64,000 nucleotides of DNA from an uncultured Eubacteriales bacterium (GCA_934454405.1 CAKSFN010000002.1:1-64000); one strand, 5' to 3'. Counted from the stretch's first letter, positions 50,907 through 59,989 are shown. Numbers and translations are program-made. Notes: generated by a model from the sequence alone, not told the origin.

Positions 50907-52283
50907 TTATTTTGAGAGAAAGTCCGAAACGATTTTAATCTGTTTTTCAACCGAATCTTTTCCCGTGCCTCCCGCAGAAACGCGCGCGCGGACGCAGGTC
51001 AAAAGATCTATTGCGGAATAAACATCATCGTCTATATCAGGGCAAAAACTCTTGTATACATCAAGAGGAACGGTTTCAAGTATAAGTCCGTTGTCGATGC
51101 AATACGCAACCGCCTGACCCGAAATTTTATATGCCGTTCGGAACGGTATACCTTTCTTTGTCAGATAATCGGCAAGGTCTGTGGCATTGATAAACCCTTT
51201 TTGCGCGGCGGCAAGCATATTGCCTTTCAAGACTTTCATACCGTCTATCATCGGAGGAAATACTTCAAGACATTGCTTAACAGTATCGACGGCATCGAAT
51301 ATTGACTCCTTGTCCTCTTGCATATCCTTGTTATATGCGAGCGGAAGTCCTTTCAAAACGGTCAGCGTTGCCATTAAGTCTCCGTAAACACGACCTGTTT
51401 TACCTCGAACAAGTTCCGCGATATCGGGGTTTTTCTTCTGCGGCATTATGCTTGAACCCGTTGTGAACGAATCATCAAGTTCGATAAACTTAAACTCCCA
51501 GCTGGACCAAAGGATTATTTCCTCGGAAAAACGTGACAGATGCATCATAACGGTGGCGAACGCCGAAAGAAGTTCAACACAGAAATCCCTGTCCGAAACG
51601 CCGTCAATGCTGTTTTCGGTTATGCCGTTGAATCCGAGCGCGGCAGCGACCGCTTCCCTGTCAGTATCGTATGTCGTCCCCGCAAGCGCGCATGAACCGA
51701 GAGGACAAACATTCATACGTTTTACCGCATCGCCTATACGGTCAATGTCACGCATGAACATCATACAGTATGCCAGCAAATGATGCGCGAACGATATGGG
51801 CTGTGCGCGCTGCAAGTGAGTATAACCGGGAACTATGGTCTCTGTATTCTCTTTCGCCTTTTCAAGAACCGAGACAAGCAGCGATTTCAGTCCGTCGGTA
51901 ATTTCAGCCGCCTCATCACGCAGATAAAGACGTGTATCGACTGCAACTTGATCATTGCGGCTTCTTGCGGTATGAAGGCGTTTTCCGACATCGCCTATCC
52001 GCCTTGTCAGTTCCGCTTCAACGAACATGTGAATATCTTCCGCTGTCGGGTCTATCTGCAATTTGCCCTGCTCGATATCGTCAAGAACCGAGCCGAGCCC
52101 CTCCATAATCTTTTCGGCGTCCGACGCAGAGATGATCCCTCTTGACGCAAGCATTGTCGCATGGGCGACCGAGCCTTTTATATCCTGTTTGTACATTCGG
52201 CTGTCAAAACGAATTGACGAGTTAAAATCGTCCGCGCGGCAGTCAAGGGACTTATGAAAGCGTCCCGCCCACATCTTTTCCAT
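50907..52283 (-). CDS. argH: Argininosuccinate lyase
   Basis: Splits argininosuccinate into arginine and fumarate, the last step of arginine synthesis. The 458 residues contain HTARSRNDQVAVD near 88 and the signature GSSIMPQKKNPD near 277. It follows argG by 11 bases in one operon. The fumarate produced could also feed the fumarate-reductase system encoded further right, though the two operons are separate. Confidence 0.97.
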   Translation of the reverse strand: MEKMWAGRFHKSLDCRADDFNSSIRFDSRMYKQDIKGSVAHATMLASRGIISASDAEKIMEGLGSVLDDIEQGKLQIDPTAEDIHMFVEAELTRRIGDVGKRLHTARSRNDQVAVDTRLYLRDEAAEITDGLKSLLVSVLEKAKENTETIVPGYTHLQRAQPISFAHHLLAYCMMFMRDIDRIGDAVKRMNVCPLGSCALAGTTYDTDREAVAAALGFNGITENSIDGVSDRDFCVELLSAFATVMMHLSRFSEEIILWSSWEFKFIELDDSFTTGSSIMPQKKNPDIAELVRGKTGRVYGDLMATLTVLKGLPLAYNKDMQEDKESIFDAVDTVKQCLEVFPPMIDGMKVLKGNMLAAAQKGFINATDLADYLTKKGIPFRTAYKISGQAVAYCIDNGLILETVPLDVYKSFCPDIDDDVYSAIDLLTCVRARVSAGGTGKDSVEKQIKIVSDFLSK

Positions 52284-52294
52284 AGATATTTACC

Positions 52295-53524
52295 TTACTT
52301 ATTCTTATTTTTTTCGTTTACCTGCGCCTGAACCTTTATCGGAAGTCCGAAAAGATTTATAAAGCCGCCCGCATCTTTTTGATCGTAAACATGGTCTTCG
52401 CCGAACGTCGCGATCTCTTCAGAATACAGCGAAAGGTCGCTCCATGCCCCTGCTTTTATGATATTGCCTTTATAAAGTTTGAGCTTGACTTTGCCGGTAA
52501 CGTGTTCCTGCGTTTTCGAAACAAATGCGGAAAGCGCTTCGCGAAGCGGCGTATACCATTGACCGTTATAGAGCAAATCAGCAAAGGTTATTGCAAGTTC
52601 CTGTTTTTTGTGCATCGTCAGTTTGTCAAGGCAAAGCGTTTCGAGATAATTATGCGCAAAGTAGAGAATATCTCCGCCCGGGGTCTCATAAACGCCGCGG
52701 CACTTCATGCCAACAAGACGGTTTTCAACAATATCAAGAAGTCCTATACCGTTTGCGCCGCCGACTTCGTTAAGTTTGAGAATAATCTCTTTTGCGCTCA
52801 TCTTCTCGTCGTTGAATGCGACGGGAACCCCCTCTTCAAAATCAAGAGTTATATATGTCGGAGTGTCGGGAGCGTCAATGGGAGAAACGCCCATTTCAAG
52901 AAAACCTTTTTTCTCATAAAGAGGCTCATTGCCCGCATCTTCAAGGTCAAGTCCCTCGTGTGACAAATGCCACATATTCTTATCTTTCGAATAGTTTGTC
53001 TCACGATTGATTTTCAGCGGAACATTATGCGCCTCCGCATAGTCTATCTCTTCATCACGGGATTTAATGTTCCATTCACGCCACGGAGCTATTATCTTCA
53101 TATCGGGAGCGAACGCCTTTATCGCAAGTTCAAAACGAACCTGGTCGTTGCCTTTGCCCGTGCAGCCGTGACAAATCGCGTCCGCGCCCTCGGCTTTTGC
53201 TATCTCCACAAGCCTTTTCGCGATTACCGGACGCGCAAGCGAAGTTCCGAGCAAATATCCTTCATACTTCGCGCCTGCCTGAACGGTCGGAATTATCATT
53301 TCATTGACAAACTCTTCCGTAAGGTCTTCTATATATATCTTTGAAGCGCCCGTTTTAATTGCTTTTTCCTCAAGCCCTTCAAGCTCGTCGTTCTGACCGA
53401 CGTTACCGGAAACGGCGATTATTTCGGGGTCTCCGTAGTTCTCTTTGAGCCAAGGAATGATTATTGATGTGTCAAGTCCGCCCGAATATGCGAGTACGAC
53501 TTTCTTTACTGTATCGTTTTTCAT
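52295..53524 (-). CDS. argG: Argininosuccinate synthase
   Basis: ATP-dependent ligation of citrulline and aspartate. The 409 residues carry the pyrophosphatase motif AYSGGLDTSI (9-18) and CHGCTGKGNDQVRFE near 115-129. It heads the argG-argH operon. The leader has a promoter and palindromic AT-rich boxes that fit ArgR-type control. Other arginine genes are not in this window. Confidence 0.97.
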   Translation of the reverse strand: MKNDTVKKVVLAYSGGLDTSIIIPWLKENYGDPEIIAVSGNVGQNDELEGLEEKAIKTGASKIYIEDLTEEFVNEMIIPTVQAGAKYEGYLLGTSLARPVIAKRLVEIAKAEGADAICHGCTGKGNDQVRFELAIKAFAPDMKIIAPWREWNIKSRDEEIDYAEAHNVPLKINRETNYSKDKNMWHLSHEGLDLEDAGNEPLYEKKGFLEMGVSPIDAPDTPTYITLDFEEGVPVAFNDEKMSAKEIILKLNEVGGANGIGLLDIVENRLVGMKCRGVYETPGGDILYFAHNYLETLCLDKLTMHKKQELAITFADLLYNGQWYTPLREALSAFVSKTQEHVTGKVKLKLYKGNIIKAGAWSDLSLYSEEIATFGEDHVYDQKDAGGFINLFGLPIKVQAQVNEKNKNK

Positions 53525-53540
53525 AATATGCCTCCATATT

Positions 53541-53606
53541 GCATAAATATATGCGTTTTATGATTATTTATGCCGATATTATAGCATAAAATGAAAGAAT
53601 ATGCAA
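53541..53606 (-). promoter_or_regulatory. argG promoter with candidate ArgR boxes
   Basis: TTGCAT at 53606-53601 and TATAAT at 53583-53578 with a 17-base spacer. Between the -10 and the start codon are GCATAAATATATGC (53541-53554, perfect five-bp inverted repeat) and a related TTATGATTATTTATGC (53558-53573). AT-rich tandem palindromes in this position are typical of ArgR/AhrC boxes. Operator role is inferred. Confidence 0.6.
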
Positions 53607-53647
53607 TACCTAATTTTGATTTTTTCCATCTTCTGCTTGTTGCACAA

Positions 53648-53674
53648 AAAACGCTCCCGAAGCGGGAGCGTTTT
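53648..53674. terminator. Terminator at the end of the Hdr/Frd operon
   Basis: A 12-bp perfect stem, AAAACGCTCCCG (53648-53659) with its complement (53663-53674), three-base loop, T-runs on both strands. It lies after the ferredoxin-like gene on the minus strand, so it likely ends the whole operon. Confidence 0.85.
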
Positions 53675-53783
53675 GTTTATTAGGCATAATCGGAGTTTTT
53701 CCGACGGTAATTTTGAAAGACAGAACCCCTGCCGACACGGGTTTAACCTATCGGCGAACAGACTGTTAATTCAAAACGCTCCG

Positions 53784-54023
53784 TCAGATTTTTGACATAA
53801 CGTTTTCGATAAAGAATTTTTCCGCCGCGTCGGGCGTAACCGAAAAAACATCTTCGTCAATTTTAACGCAGACGTCGTTTTGGCATTGACCCGCGCAGAA
53901 GATACCACCGAGTTCCACTTTGTCGGCGACATTGTTTTCATCAATCATTTTTTTGAAAGTGTCAACAACATACTGAGACCCTTTTAAGTGGCAAGATGAG
54001 CCTATACAAACGGTGAGTTTCAT
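53784..54023 (-). CDS. Small (2Fe-2S) thioredoxin-fold ferredoxin
   Basis: A 79-residue protein like the C-terminal half of NuoE/HndA. The cysteine set CIGSSCHLKG (Cys6, Cys11) and FCAGQCQNDVC (near 43-52) fits a thioredoxin-like [2Fe-2S] site. It has no enzyme domain and probably shuttles electrons. It is the last gene of the Hdr/Flx/Frd operon, 23 bases after the small membrane protein. Whether it docks on the complex is unknown. Confidence 0.82.
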   Translation of the reverse strand: MKLTVCIGSSCHLKGSQYVVDTFKKMIDENNVADKVELGGIFCAGQCQNDVCVKIDEDVFSVTPDAAEKFFIENVMSKI

Positions 54024-54046
54024 TACAATTCCCTTTCAAAAGCCAA

Positions 54047-54400
54047 TTATGAATTTTTGCCTATAACAACATTTGTTACAACAGTAACATCGGAATTTTT
54101 CGAAGCAAGCTCTGCCGCTTCGTCGAGTTTCTTGTTTCTGAAATAAAGTCCGACATCAATCGAAATTTCGATGAAGTTCAGTACATAGAAGAAGAAACTC
54201 AGATAGAACAGAAATCCGGAACTGCCGCCGCAGACCTGAATGATCTTTCTTGCGATGCCGCACGCATAACCGATGAGAAGAAAGACTTCAAAGAAAAGGC
54301 TTTTTCCTTTTGCGGTTCTGGATACAAGCGACTTTCTGATTGAAATGGGCCATGAAAGTCCGAAACAGAATATAGTTAATGCTTCAAGTAAATCTACCAT
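54047..54400 (-). CDS. Small membrane protein, PQ-loop/SemiSWEET-like
   Basis: A 117-residue protein with three hydrophobic helices. SWPISIRKSLVSRTAKGKSL (residues 16-35) followed by FFEVFLLIGYACGI resembles the PQ-loop of SemiSWEET transporters (P-x-I-x(4)-K-x(3)-T-x-G-x-S). It ends with a soluble tail. It is co-transcribed directly behind the fumarate-reductase-like flavoprotein, where a cytochrome b anchor would be expected, but it has no haem-ligating histidines. It could move a dicarboxylate or serve as a docking site; both are guesses. Confidence 0.6.
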   Translation of the reverse strand: MVDLLEALTIFCFGLSWPISIRKSLVSRTAKGKSLFFEVFLLIGYACGIARKIIQVCGGSSGFLFYLSFFFYVLNFIEISIDVGLYFRNKKLDEAAELASKNSDVTVVTNVVIGKNS

Positions 54401-54426
54401 TTTTTAATCCAACTTTCGTATATCGG

Positions 54427-56025
54427 TTATCTTTGTCTGCGGTAATCCGGCAGAAGTTTCGGAGAAACGGCGTCGGTCACGATGCCTGCTTCTTCACGTT
54501 CTTTGTCGAATTTTGCGATATGGTCAAGCGTAAGTTTGCCCACAGTTACATCTTTCGCTTTTGCGGAAGCGTGCTGACCGGCATTTCTGCCGAATACGAT
54601 AACGTCAAGTAGGGAGTTACCCATAAGACGGTTACGTCCGTGAATGCCGCCGACAGCCTCGCCCGCAACGAACAGATTCTCGACCTTTGTGGACATACCG
54701 TCAACGCTTATGTCAAGACCGCCGTTCTGATAGTGAAGCGTCGGATAAACGAGAATGGGCTCTTTTCTTATATCTATGCCGTAACTTGCGAACATACGCA
54801 TCATCGCGGGAATGCGTCTTTCTATCGTGCCCTCCCCGCCTATCGCTTCTATCATCGGAGTATCGAGCCATACGGCCTTGCCGCTGCCCGTGTCAACACC
54901 TTCATCCCTGTCGGAGCATTCTCTGATAATCGAAGCCGCCGCAACGTCACGGGTTTCAAGCGGGTGCATGAAAACCTTACCGTCACGGTTGACAAGCTTT
55001 GCGCCGAGCGAACGAACCTTTTCGGTTACGAGCGCGCCGAAAATCTGCTGCGGGAATGCCGCGCCCGTCGGGTGATATTGAAGAGTATCGGCATAAAGAA
55101 GTTTTGCGCCGACACGGTAACCGAGAACAAGACCGTCTGCTGTAGCGCCGTAGTGATTGGAGGTCGGGAAGCCCTGATAGTGCATACGTCCCGCGCCGCC
55201 CGTTGCAATAATAACCGTCTTTGCACGAGCAACCATAAGTTCTTTTGTTTCCATATTCATAAGAACCGCGCCCGCCGCTTTGCCGTTTTCATCAAGTATA
55301 AGTTCTATTGCGGAAGTGAAGTCAACAACGGGAATGCCTCTGTTGAGAACCTCATCGCGAAGCGTTCTCATAATCTCCGCGCCGGAATAGTCCTTCGCGG
55401 CGTGCATACGCTTACGGGAGGTTCCGCCGCCGTGCGTGGTTATCATGGTTCCGTCGGGAGCCTTATCAAACTCAACGCCGAGATCATTGAGCCATTGAAT
55501 TGCCTCGGGAGCGTCGCAAACAAGTTTTGCAAGAAGTTCGCGCTTTGCGGCATAGTGTCCGCCGCCGTAGGCGTCAACGAAATGTATCGCGGGAGAATCG
55601 TTGGGCTTGTCAGCCGCCTGAATACCGCCCTCCGCCATCATCGTGTTGGCGTCGCCGATACGCAGTTTTGTAACTATCGTCGTCTTTGCGCCCGCATTAT
55701 CGGCTTCAATGGCAGCGGACGCGCCGGCGCCGCCGCCGCCGATGATAAGAACGTCAACGTCATAGCGAACGTCGTTCAAATCAACGTCGGAAGCCTTTAT
55801 ACGGCTGTGCGCCTGCAACATTTCGCAAAGCTCGTGGGGAACTTCCTCGCCCTTGTTCGGACCGATTTTAAGAACGGAAAACTCGCTCTTTTTATAGTCG
55901 GGGTGATAAGCCGCAAGGAGGTCTTCCTTTTCCTGAGCGGTCATACGAACGGGTTCATAAGCGATATTTGCTTCTCTTGCCGCTTCAACGGCTTTCAAAG
56001 ACGCTTCAAATTCTTTTGAATACAT
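54427..56025 (-). CDS. frdA: Fumarate reductase/succinate dehydrogenase flavoprotein-like subunit
   Basis: A 532-residue FAD flavoprotein of the FrdA/SdhA/TfrA family. The Rossmann motif DVLIIGGGGAGASAA starts near 91, THGGGTSRKRMHA near 195, LQYHPTGAAFPQQ near 315, and HYQNGGLDIS then VAGEAVGGIHGRNRL near 435-470. These cover FAD and dicarboxylate binding. It has an extra N-terminal region of about 88 residues absent from Escherichia coli FrdA. No signal peptide. It stands 14 bases after the iron-sulfur subunit gene. Fumarate as substrate fits the fumarase in the operon but is inferred. Confidence 0.9.
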   Translation of the reverse strand: MYSKEFEASLKAVEAAREANIAYEPVRMTAQEKEDLLAAYHPDYKKSEFSVLKIGPNKGEEVPHELCEMLQAHSRIKASDVDLNDVRYDVDVLIIGGGGAGASAAIEADNAGAKTTIVTKLRIGDANTMMAEGGIQAADKPNDSPAIHFVDAYGGGHYAAKRELLAKLVCDAPEAIQWLNDLGVEFDKAPDGTMITTHGGGTSRKRMHAAKDYSGAEIMRTLRDEVLNRGIPVVDFTSAIELILDENGKAAGAVLMNMETKELMVARAKTVIIATGGAGRMHYQGFPTSNHYGATADGLVLGYRVGAKLLYADTLQYHPTGAAFPQQIFGALVTEKVRSLGAKLVNRDGKVFMHPLETRDVAAASIIRECSDRDEGVDTGSGKAVWLDTPMIEAIGGEGTIERRIPAMMRMFASYGIDIRKEPILVYPTLHYQNGGLDISVDGMSTKVENLFVAGEAVGGIHGRNRLMGNSLLDVIVFGRNAGQHASAKAKDVTVGKLTLDHIAKFDKEREEAGIVTDAVSPKLLPDYRRQR

Positions 56026-56039
56026 AACTCGTTCCCTCC

Positions 56040-56714
56040 TTACTTCTCGATTTCTCTGTTGTTGTAAAGTTCTTTTATCTCGTCAACCGGTTTGCCCATA
56101 AGCGCTTCGATAAGGTCGTTGAAAGTTCCGTCCTTTATCTCTTTTACCCTGTCTTCAAGGTGCTGCGACTTCGGAGCAAGATATTTGCCGTTGAGTCTGC
56201 GCGCAAGCATCGCAACCTGCGGATGAGAAATACCTGCGGGACAGCGGAAAGAACATACGCCGCACATAACGCAGTCGAAAGATTCCTCCGCGCATTTGTC
56301 GAACTCACCGCGTTGAGCGTATGCGATATACTGCATAACATTCAAATCCTGCGTGCAGCTCTTTGTGCAGGCGTTGCATCCGACACAAGCGTAAATTTCG
56401 GGATAAAGCTGCATCATTATCTGCTCGGTCGGCTTAATCTTCTCAATATCGTACACCTGCTTAACAAGCGGGAAGAACGGAAGAGTTGCGACGTACATAT
56501 CGTTTTCGACTTTTGTCTGGCACGCAAGACAGGTTTTGAGTTCTCTGTCGCCCTTGATTCTGTAAATCGTCGCGCACGCGCCGCAGAAGCCGTTACGGCA
56601 ACCGCAGCCGCGAACGAGTTGATATCCTGCATATTCCATAGCGCGCATGATGGTCAAATCATCGGGAACGCTGTATTTTTTTCCGAACAGGTAAACGTCT
56701 ACCATATTTTCCAT
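56040..56714 (-). CDS. frdB: Fumarate reductase/succinate dehydrogenase iron-sulfur-like subunit
   Basis: A 224-residue iron-sulfur protein. A plant-type [2Fe-2S] domain (CGCRNGFCGACATI with a fourth Cys in LKTCLACQTK) is followed by two 4Fe-4S type motifs, CVGCNACTKSC and CVMCGVCSFRCPAG. This is the FrdB/SdhB layout. ATG 56714 is preceded by AAGGAG at nine bases; ATG 56720 is closer, and the reading to 56795 overlaps the upstream gene. It sits between the FlxA-like subunit and the flavoprotein, forming the electron bridge. Confidence 0.85.
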   Translation of the reverse strand: MENMVDVYLFGKKYSVPDDLTIMRAMEYAGYQLVRGCGCRNGFCGACATIYRIKGDRELKTCLACQTKVENDMYVATLPFFPLVKQVYDIEKIKPTEQIMMQLYPEIYACVGCNACTKSCTQDLNVMQYIAYAQRGEFDKCAEESFDCVMCGVCSFRCPAGISHPQVAMLARRLNGKYLAPKSQHLEDRVKEIKDGTFNDLIEALMGKPVDEIKELYNNREIEK

Positions 56715-56730
56715 GTTCATTTTCTCCTTA

Positions 56731-57570
56731 TCAGTATTCATCGGGAAGTTCGTCAATCTCGTCGCAGCGGAAAACGGGGCCGTCTTTGCAAACATACTTT
56801 GCGCCGATGTTGCATCTGCCGCATTTTCCTATTCCGCACTTCATGCGAAGTTCCATTGTCGTGTATACCTGAGTTTTATCAAATCCGAGCTCCTGCAAAC
56901 CCGCAAGAGTGAATTTAATCATTATCGGAGGTCCGCAGAGAACGGCTATCTTATCCGTCGAGAAGTTGAGTTCCTTAACATAATTCGGAACAAATCCGAC
57001 GTGACCGTCCCATTCGGGCTGTTCTCGGTCGATTGTCAGATGAACATTCACGCCCGCGTCGTTTGACCACTCGTCGATTATCTCTTTGTAATCAACAAGG
57101 TCCTGCATACTGCGCGAACCGTAAACAATGTCTATCTTGCCGTAACGGTCGCGGTAGTGACGGCAATAATTGATAACCGAACGGAGCGGAGCAAGACCGA
57201 TACCGCCTGCGATGAACAGCATATCGTGTCCCGCAAATTCGGTATCAACGGGGAACGGTCTGCCGTAAGGACCTCGAATGGTTATCTCCTGTCCGACTTC
57301 CATAGAATGAAGCCACTCGGTAACACAGCCGCATTTTTTTATGGAAAATTCCATAAACTCGGTATTCGTCGGAGAAGACGTTATGGAGAACATCGCCTCA
57401 CCGACACCCGGAATGGAGAGCATTGCGCACTGTCCGGGTCTGTGCTCAAAAGCCTTTTTGCCGTCGGGCGTAACAACACGGAAAGTCTTGACATCGGGAG
57501 TGTCAATTCTGATATCCGTAACAACGCCTATTTTAGGAATAAGCGGTTCTTTAATGTCAAGCATTTTCAC
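56731..57570 (-). CDS. FAD/NAD(P)-binding electron-transfer subunit (FlxA/AsrB-like)
   Basis: A 279-residue ferredoxin-NADP reductase-type protein. The FAD region reads HRPGQCAMLSIPG and MFSITSSP (RxYS-like), the NAD site FIAGGIGLAPLRS near 125-137, and the C-terminal cysteines ELRMKCGIGKCGRCNIGAKYVC bind [2Fe-2S]. It matches FlxA of FlxABCD-HdrABC, hydrogenase gamma subunits and sulfite reductase AsrB; context favours FlxA. It would oxidise NADH or NADPH. It overlaps the preceding 4Fe-4S gene by 14 bases. Confidence 0.87.
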   Translation of the reverse strand: MKMLDIKEPLIPKIGVVTDIRIDTPDVKTFRVVTPDGKKAFEHRPGQCAMLSIPGVGEAMFSITSSPTNTEFMEFSIKKCGCVTEWLHSMEVGQEITIRGPYGRPFPVDTEFAGHDMLFIAGGIGLAPLRSVINYCRHYRDRYGKIDIVYGSRSMQDLVDYKEIIDEWSNDAGVNVHLTIDREQPEWDGHVGFVPNYVKELNFSTDKIAVLCGPPIMIKFTLAGLQELGFDKTQVYTTMELRMKCGIGKCGRCNIGAKYVCKDGPVFRCDEIDELPDEY

Positions 57571-58582
57571 GACCTCCCAGCTTCTTCATAACTTTTACTA
57601 TATTCATCTTTATCGGGCATTTCTGCATACATCTGCCGCAGCCGACGCAGGAGAAAAGACCGTTGTTGTTCGTCGGATAGTAAACGAGTTTGTGCATAAA
57701 GCGCTGACGGAAACGTTCAAGCTGCGTCAGTCTCGGCTGTCCGGCGGACATCTTGGTGAAATCGGAATACATACAGGAATCCCAGCAACGGAAACGCTTA
57801 ACGCCGTGACCGGTGTTGAAATCCTTGATATCGTAGCATTGACAGGTCGGGCAAACGAATGTGCAGGTGCCGCAACCGAGGCAGCTTTCGGAAAGTTCCT
57901 TCCACTCGGGAGCATTGAAGAACTCCGAGGTTTTACCGCTGCCGAATGCGTCTGCGGAAAGAGTTGCGAGAGGAAGTTTTGCCATTCTGTCGCGAATGGT
58001 CTTTTTCTGCTCTTCAACCGCACTTTCGTCAGCCGATTCAGTTACGGATTCAAGGCTGTCAAGCAAAGCCTTACCTTTTTCGGTCTTTGCGTCAAGGTAA
58101 AGAGCGTCAGAAGTCTTATGGCAGACAATGTCGCCCTCGGGAGACGCCGCATCAATGCCGAATGTACCGCAGAAGCAGGTCTCAACGGGTTTTGTGCAGG
58201 CAACGGAAACAATTATTCCGTGTTCGCGACGGTTTTTATAGTAAGAATCGACAGGTTCCGCAAGGAACACGTTATCAAGCACTTCAAAACTCTTTACGTC
58301 ACAGGCGCGAACGCCGAACACAACGAAATCCTCGCACTCCTCGCGGGTGTCGATGATTTCTATCTTCTTGCCCTCGGTTTTGAAATCCATAAGGTTTTCG
58401 GTCTGCGGGAAGAAGAAATCTTTGGCACTTCTGACTGTGTTCAGAGCGTCGGAAAGAACTTTGCCCTGTTCCCATTTTTCAAACTTCGCGCCGACGTTTG
58501 TGTCAACGGGAAGATACAAAGTTTTTGTCGAAGCGACAGCGGCGAAAAATCCGTCGAGTTTATCAAGAGATACCTTACGCAT
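57557..58582 (-). CDS. 4Fe-4S dicluster protein (FlxB/AsrA-like)
   Basis: A 341-residue protein with an N-terminal alpha/beta region (VVFGVRACDVKSFEVLDNVF, typical of FrhB/AsrA relatives), a middle CTKPVETCFCGTFG segment, and two 4Fe-4S motifs, CLGCGTCTFVCPTCQCYD near 232 and CVGCGRCMQKCPIK near 318. It transfers electrons between the NAD(P)H subunit and the Hdr part in the inferred complex. It overlaps both neighbours (eight and 14 bases), which implies fixed stoichiometry. Confidence 0.85.
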   Translation of the reverse strand: MRKVSLDKLDGFFAAVASTKTLYLPVDTNVGAKFEKWEQGKVLSDALNTVRSAKDFFFPQTENLMDFKTEGKKIEIIDTREECEDFVVFGVRACDVKSFEVLDNVFLAEPVDSYYKNRREHGIIVSVACTKPVETCFCGTFGIDAASPEGDIVCHKTSDALYLDAKTEKGKALLDSLESVTESADESAVEEQKKTIRDRMAKLPLATLSADAFGSGKTSEFFNAPEWKELSESCLGCGTCTFVCPTCQCYDIKDFNTGHGVKRFRCWDSCMYSDFTKMSAGQPRLTQLERFRQRFMHKLVYYPTNNNGLFSCVGCGRCMQKCPIKMNIVKVMKKLGGRENA

Positions 58583-59567
58583 TTACGTCACCTCTTTCGA
58601 CTGCCTCCGAGGGTTCGGGGTCTTCTTTTGTATAGTTGACTATCGGTGCGCGGCTGCCGACTTCCGCACCGGCCTGATACTCGCCGTAAAGTTCGTCAAT
58701 ATCTTTGATGAACTTGCGGTTAAGCAGGTGCAGCGGGATATGCTGCGGACATACACGGGAACATTCGCCGCAGTCCGTACAGCGTCCGACAACGTGGAAC
58801 GCACGGATAATGTGGAACATCTTATCCTCAAAAGAGTTTGATGCCGCTTTGTTTTCTACACCTGAATTCGGGTTGTCGAAAACGCATTTTTCGCAAGTGC
58901 ATGCGGGACATACGTCGCGGCAGGCATTGCAGCGAATACAGCGTGAAAGTTCACCCTGCCAGAACGCAAAACGTTCATCGGGAGTCATCTTTTCGAGTTT
59001 TTCAACTTCATCGAATCTTCCGCTGTCAAGAACTTCGCCGTCTTCGCCGAGAAGTTCGTCATAAGCGACGTGTTTTTTCGATTTGCAGTTTTTGCATCTG
59101 TCGGGAAGAAGGTCGTTTCTGTTAAGTTCAACAGTTCCGTCAAAAAGCGTCTCAACAAGAACTTTGTCGCCGTCTTCTCTAACGGAAGCAACACTGTCAA
59201 CGCTGCGCTTTATCTGCTCAACGTCAAGCATACCCTCGCAGGGAACGCCGACTGCATAGACCTTTTCGCGGTCGAAGCGATGTTCGGTAAGAAGTTGGTT
59301 GAAACTGTATGTATCGCAGGGTTTGAGAAAAACAAGAACCTTTCCGTCCCCTTTTCCCGTTTCTTTTACAAGATATTTAGAAAAGTTCGCGCCGCAGAAA
59401 TCGCCCCAGACGAAATCTTTTTCAATTTCTTCCGCAGAGCGGAACACGCCGGGCGTAACGTCATAATCGAACTCTCCGTTTTTCCAGCCGAGAACTCTGT
59501 CAACAGTTCCGTTCGCAAGCAGTTCGGAGGCTTTGGACACGAGAACTTCGCGTTTTATTTCTTGCAT
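58575..59567 (-). CDS. 4Fe-4S dicluster protein (FlxC/FrhB-like)
   Basis: A 330-residue relative of the following gene: the same VFLKPCDTYSFNQLL core, then DRCKNCKSKKHV, and two clusters, CIRCNACRDVCPACTCEKC near 218 and CTDCGECSRVCPQHIP near 270. The two were probably derived from an old duplication. I take ATG 59567 (MQEIKREVLVSK); the reading to 59669 runs inside mvhD. Start and stop overlap neighbours by 13 and eight bases. Confidence 0.83.
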   Translation of the reverse strand: MQEIKREVLVSKASELLANGTVDRVLGWKNGEFDYDVTPGVFRSAEEIEKDFVWGDFCGANFSKYLVKETGKGDGKVLVFLKPCDTYSFNQLLTEHRFDREKVYAVGVPCEGMLDVEQIKRSVDSVASVREDGDKVLVETLFDGTVELNRNDLLPDRCKNCKSKKHVAYDELLGEDGEVLDSGRFDEVEKLEKMTPDERFAFWQGELSRCIRCNACRDVCPACTCEKCVFDNPNSGVENKAASNSFEDKMFHIIRAFHVVGRCTDCGECSRVCPQHIPLHLLNRKFIKDIDELYGEYQAGAEVGSRAPIVNYTKEDPEPSEAVERGDVNA

Positions 59568-59989
59568 CTCAGATCCTCCAATCTCTTGTTTTCTCCGAGA
59601 GCGGCAACCGTTTCGACAAAATCGTTCATCGTTGCGGCAAACTTCGCTCCCTCGGCGGCGCTCACCCATTCAACCCTTGTGCGTTCTCTTTCAATGCCGA
59701 GATAATCGAGCATTGAGAAAAGCAGCGCCATACGGCGACGGGTGTAATAGTTGCCCGAAGTATAGTGACAGTCTCCGGGATGGCAACCGCAGATGATAAC
59801 GCCGTCCGCGCCGCGCTGAAACGCGCGGAGAATGAACATCGGGTTCACCCTGCACGAGCACGGAACACGGATTATCTTAACATCGGCGGGATAGTTAAGT
59901 CTGTTGTTTCCCGCAAGGTCAGCACCCGCGTATGAACACCAGTTGCAGCAGAAAGCCACAATCAGAGGTTTATATCCGTTTATCTGCAT
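59555..59989 (-). CDS. mvhD: MvhD/FlxD-type [2Fe-2S] subunit
   Basis: A 144-residue protein of the hydrogenase iron-sulfur subunit family. FCCNWCSYAGADLAG near 14-28 and VPCSCRVNP plus CGCHPGDCHY give the five conserved cysteines of MvhD. In methanogens MvhD passes electrons from hydrogenase to HdrA; in bacteria it links Flx subunits to HdrA. ATG 59989 overlaps the hdrA stop by ten bases. The reading to 60088 is inside hdrA. Confidence 0.9.
   Translation of the reverse strand: MQINGYKPLIVAFCCNWCSYAGADLAGNNRLNYPADVKIIRVPCSCRVNPMFILRAFQRGADGVIICGCHPGDCHYTSGNYYTRRRMALLFSMLDYLGIERERTRVEWVSAAEGAKFAATMNDFVETVAALGENKRLEDLRCKK

Noticed and set aside
54640..56019. Plus-strand open frame of 459 codons opposite frdA
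   Set aside because: Mirror of the flavoprotein reading frame; composition is unlike a protein and the minus-strand gene has all family motifs.
57341..58639. Plus-strand open frame of 432 codons opposite the 4Fe-4S genes
   Set aside because: Antisense shadow across two well-supported minus-strand genes and their overlap.
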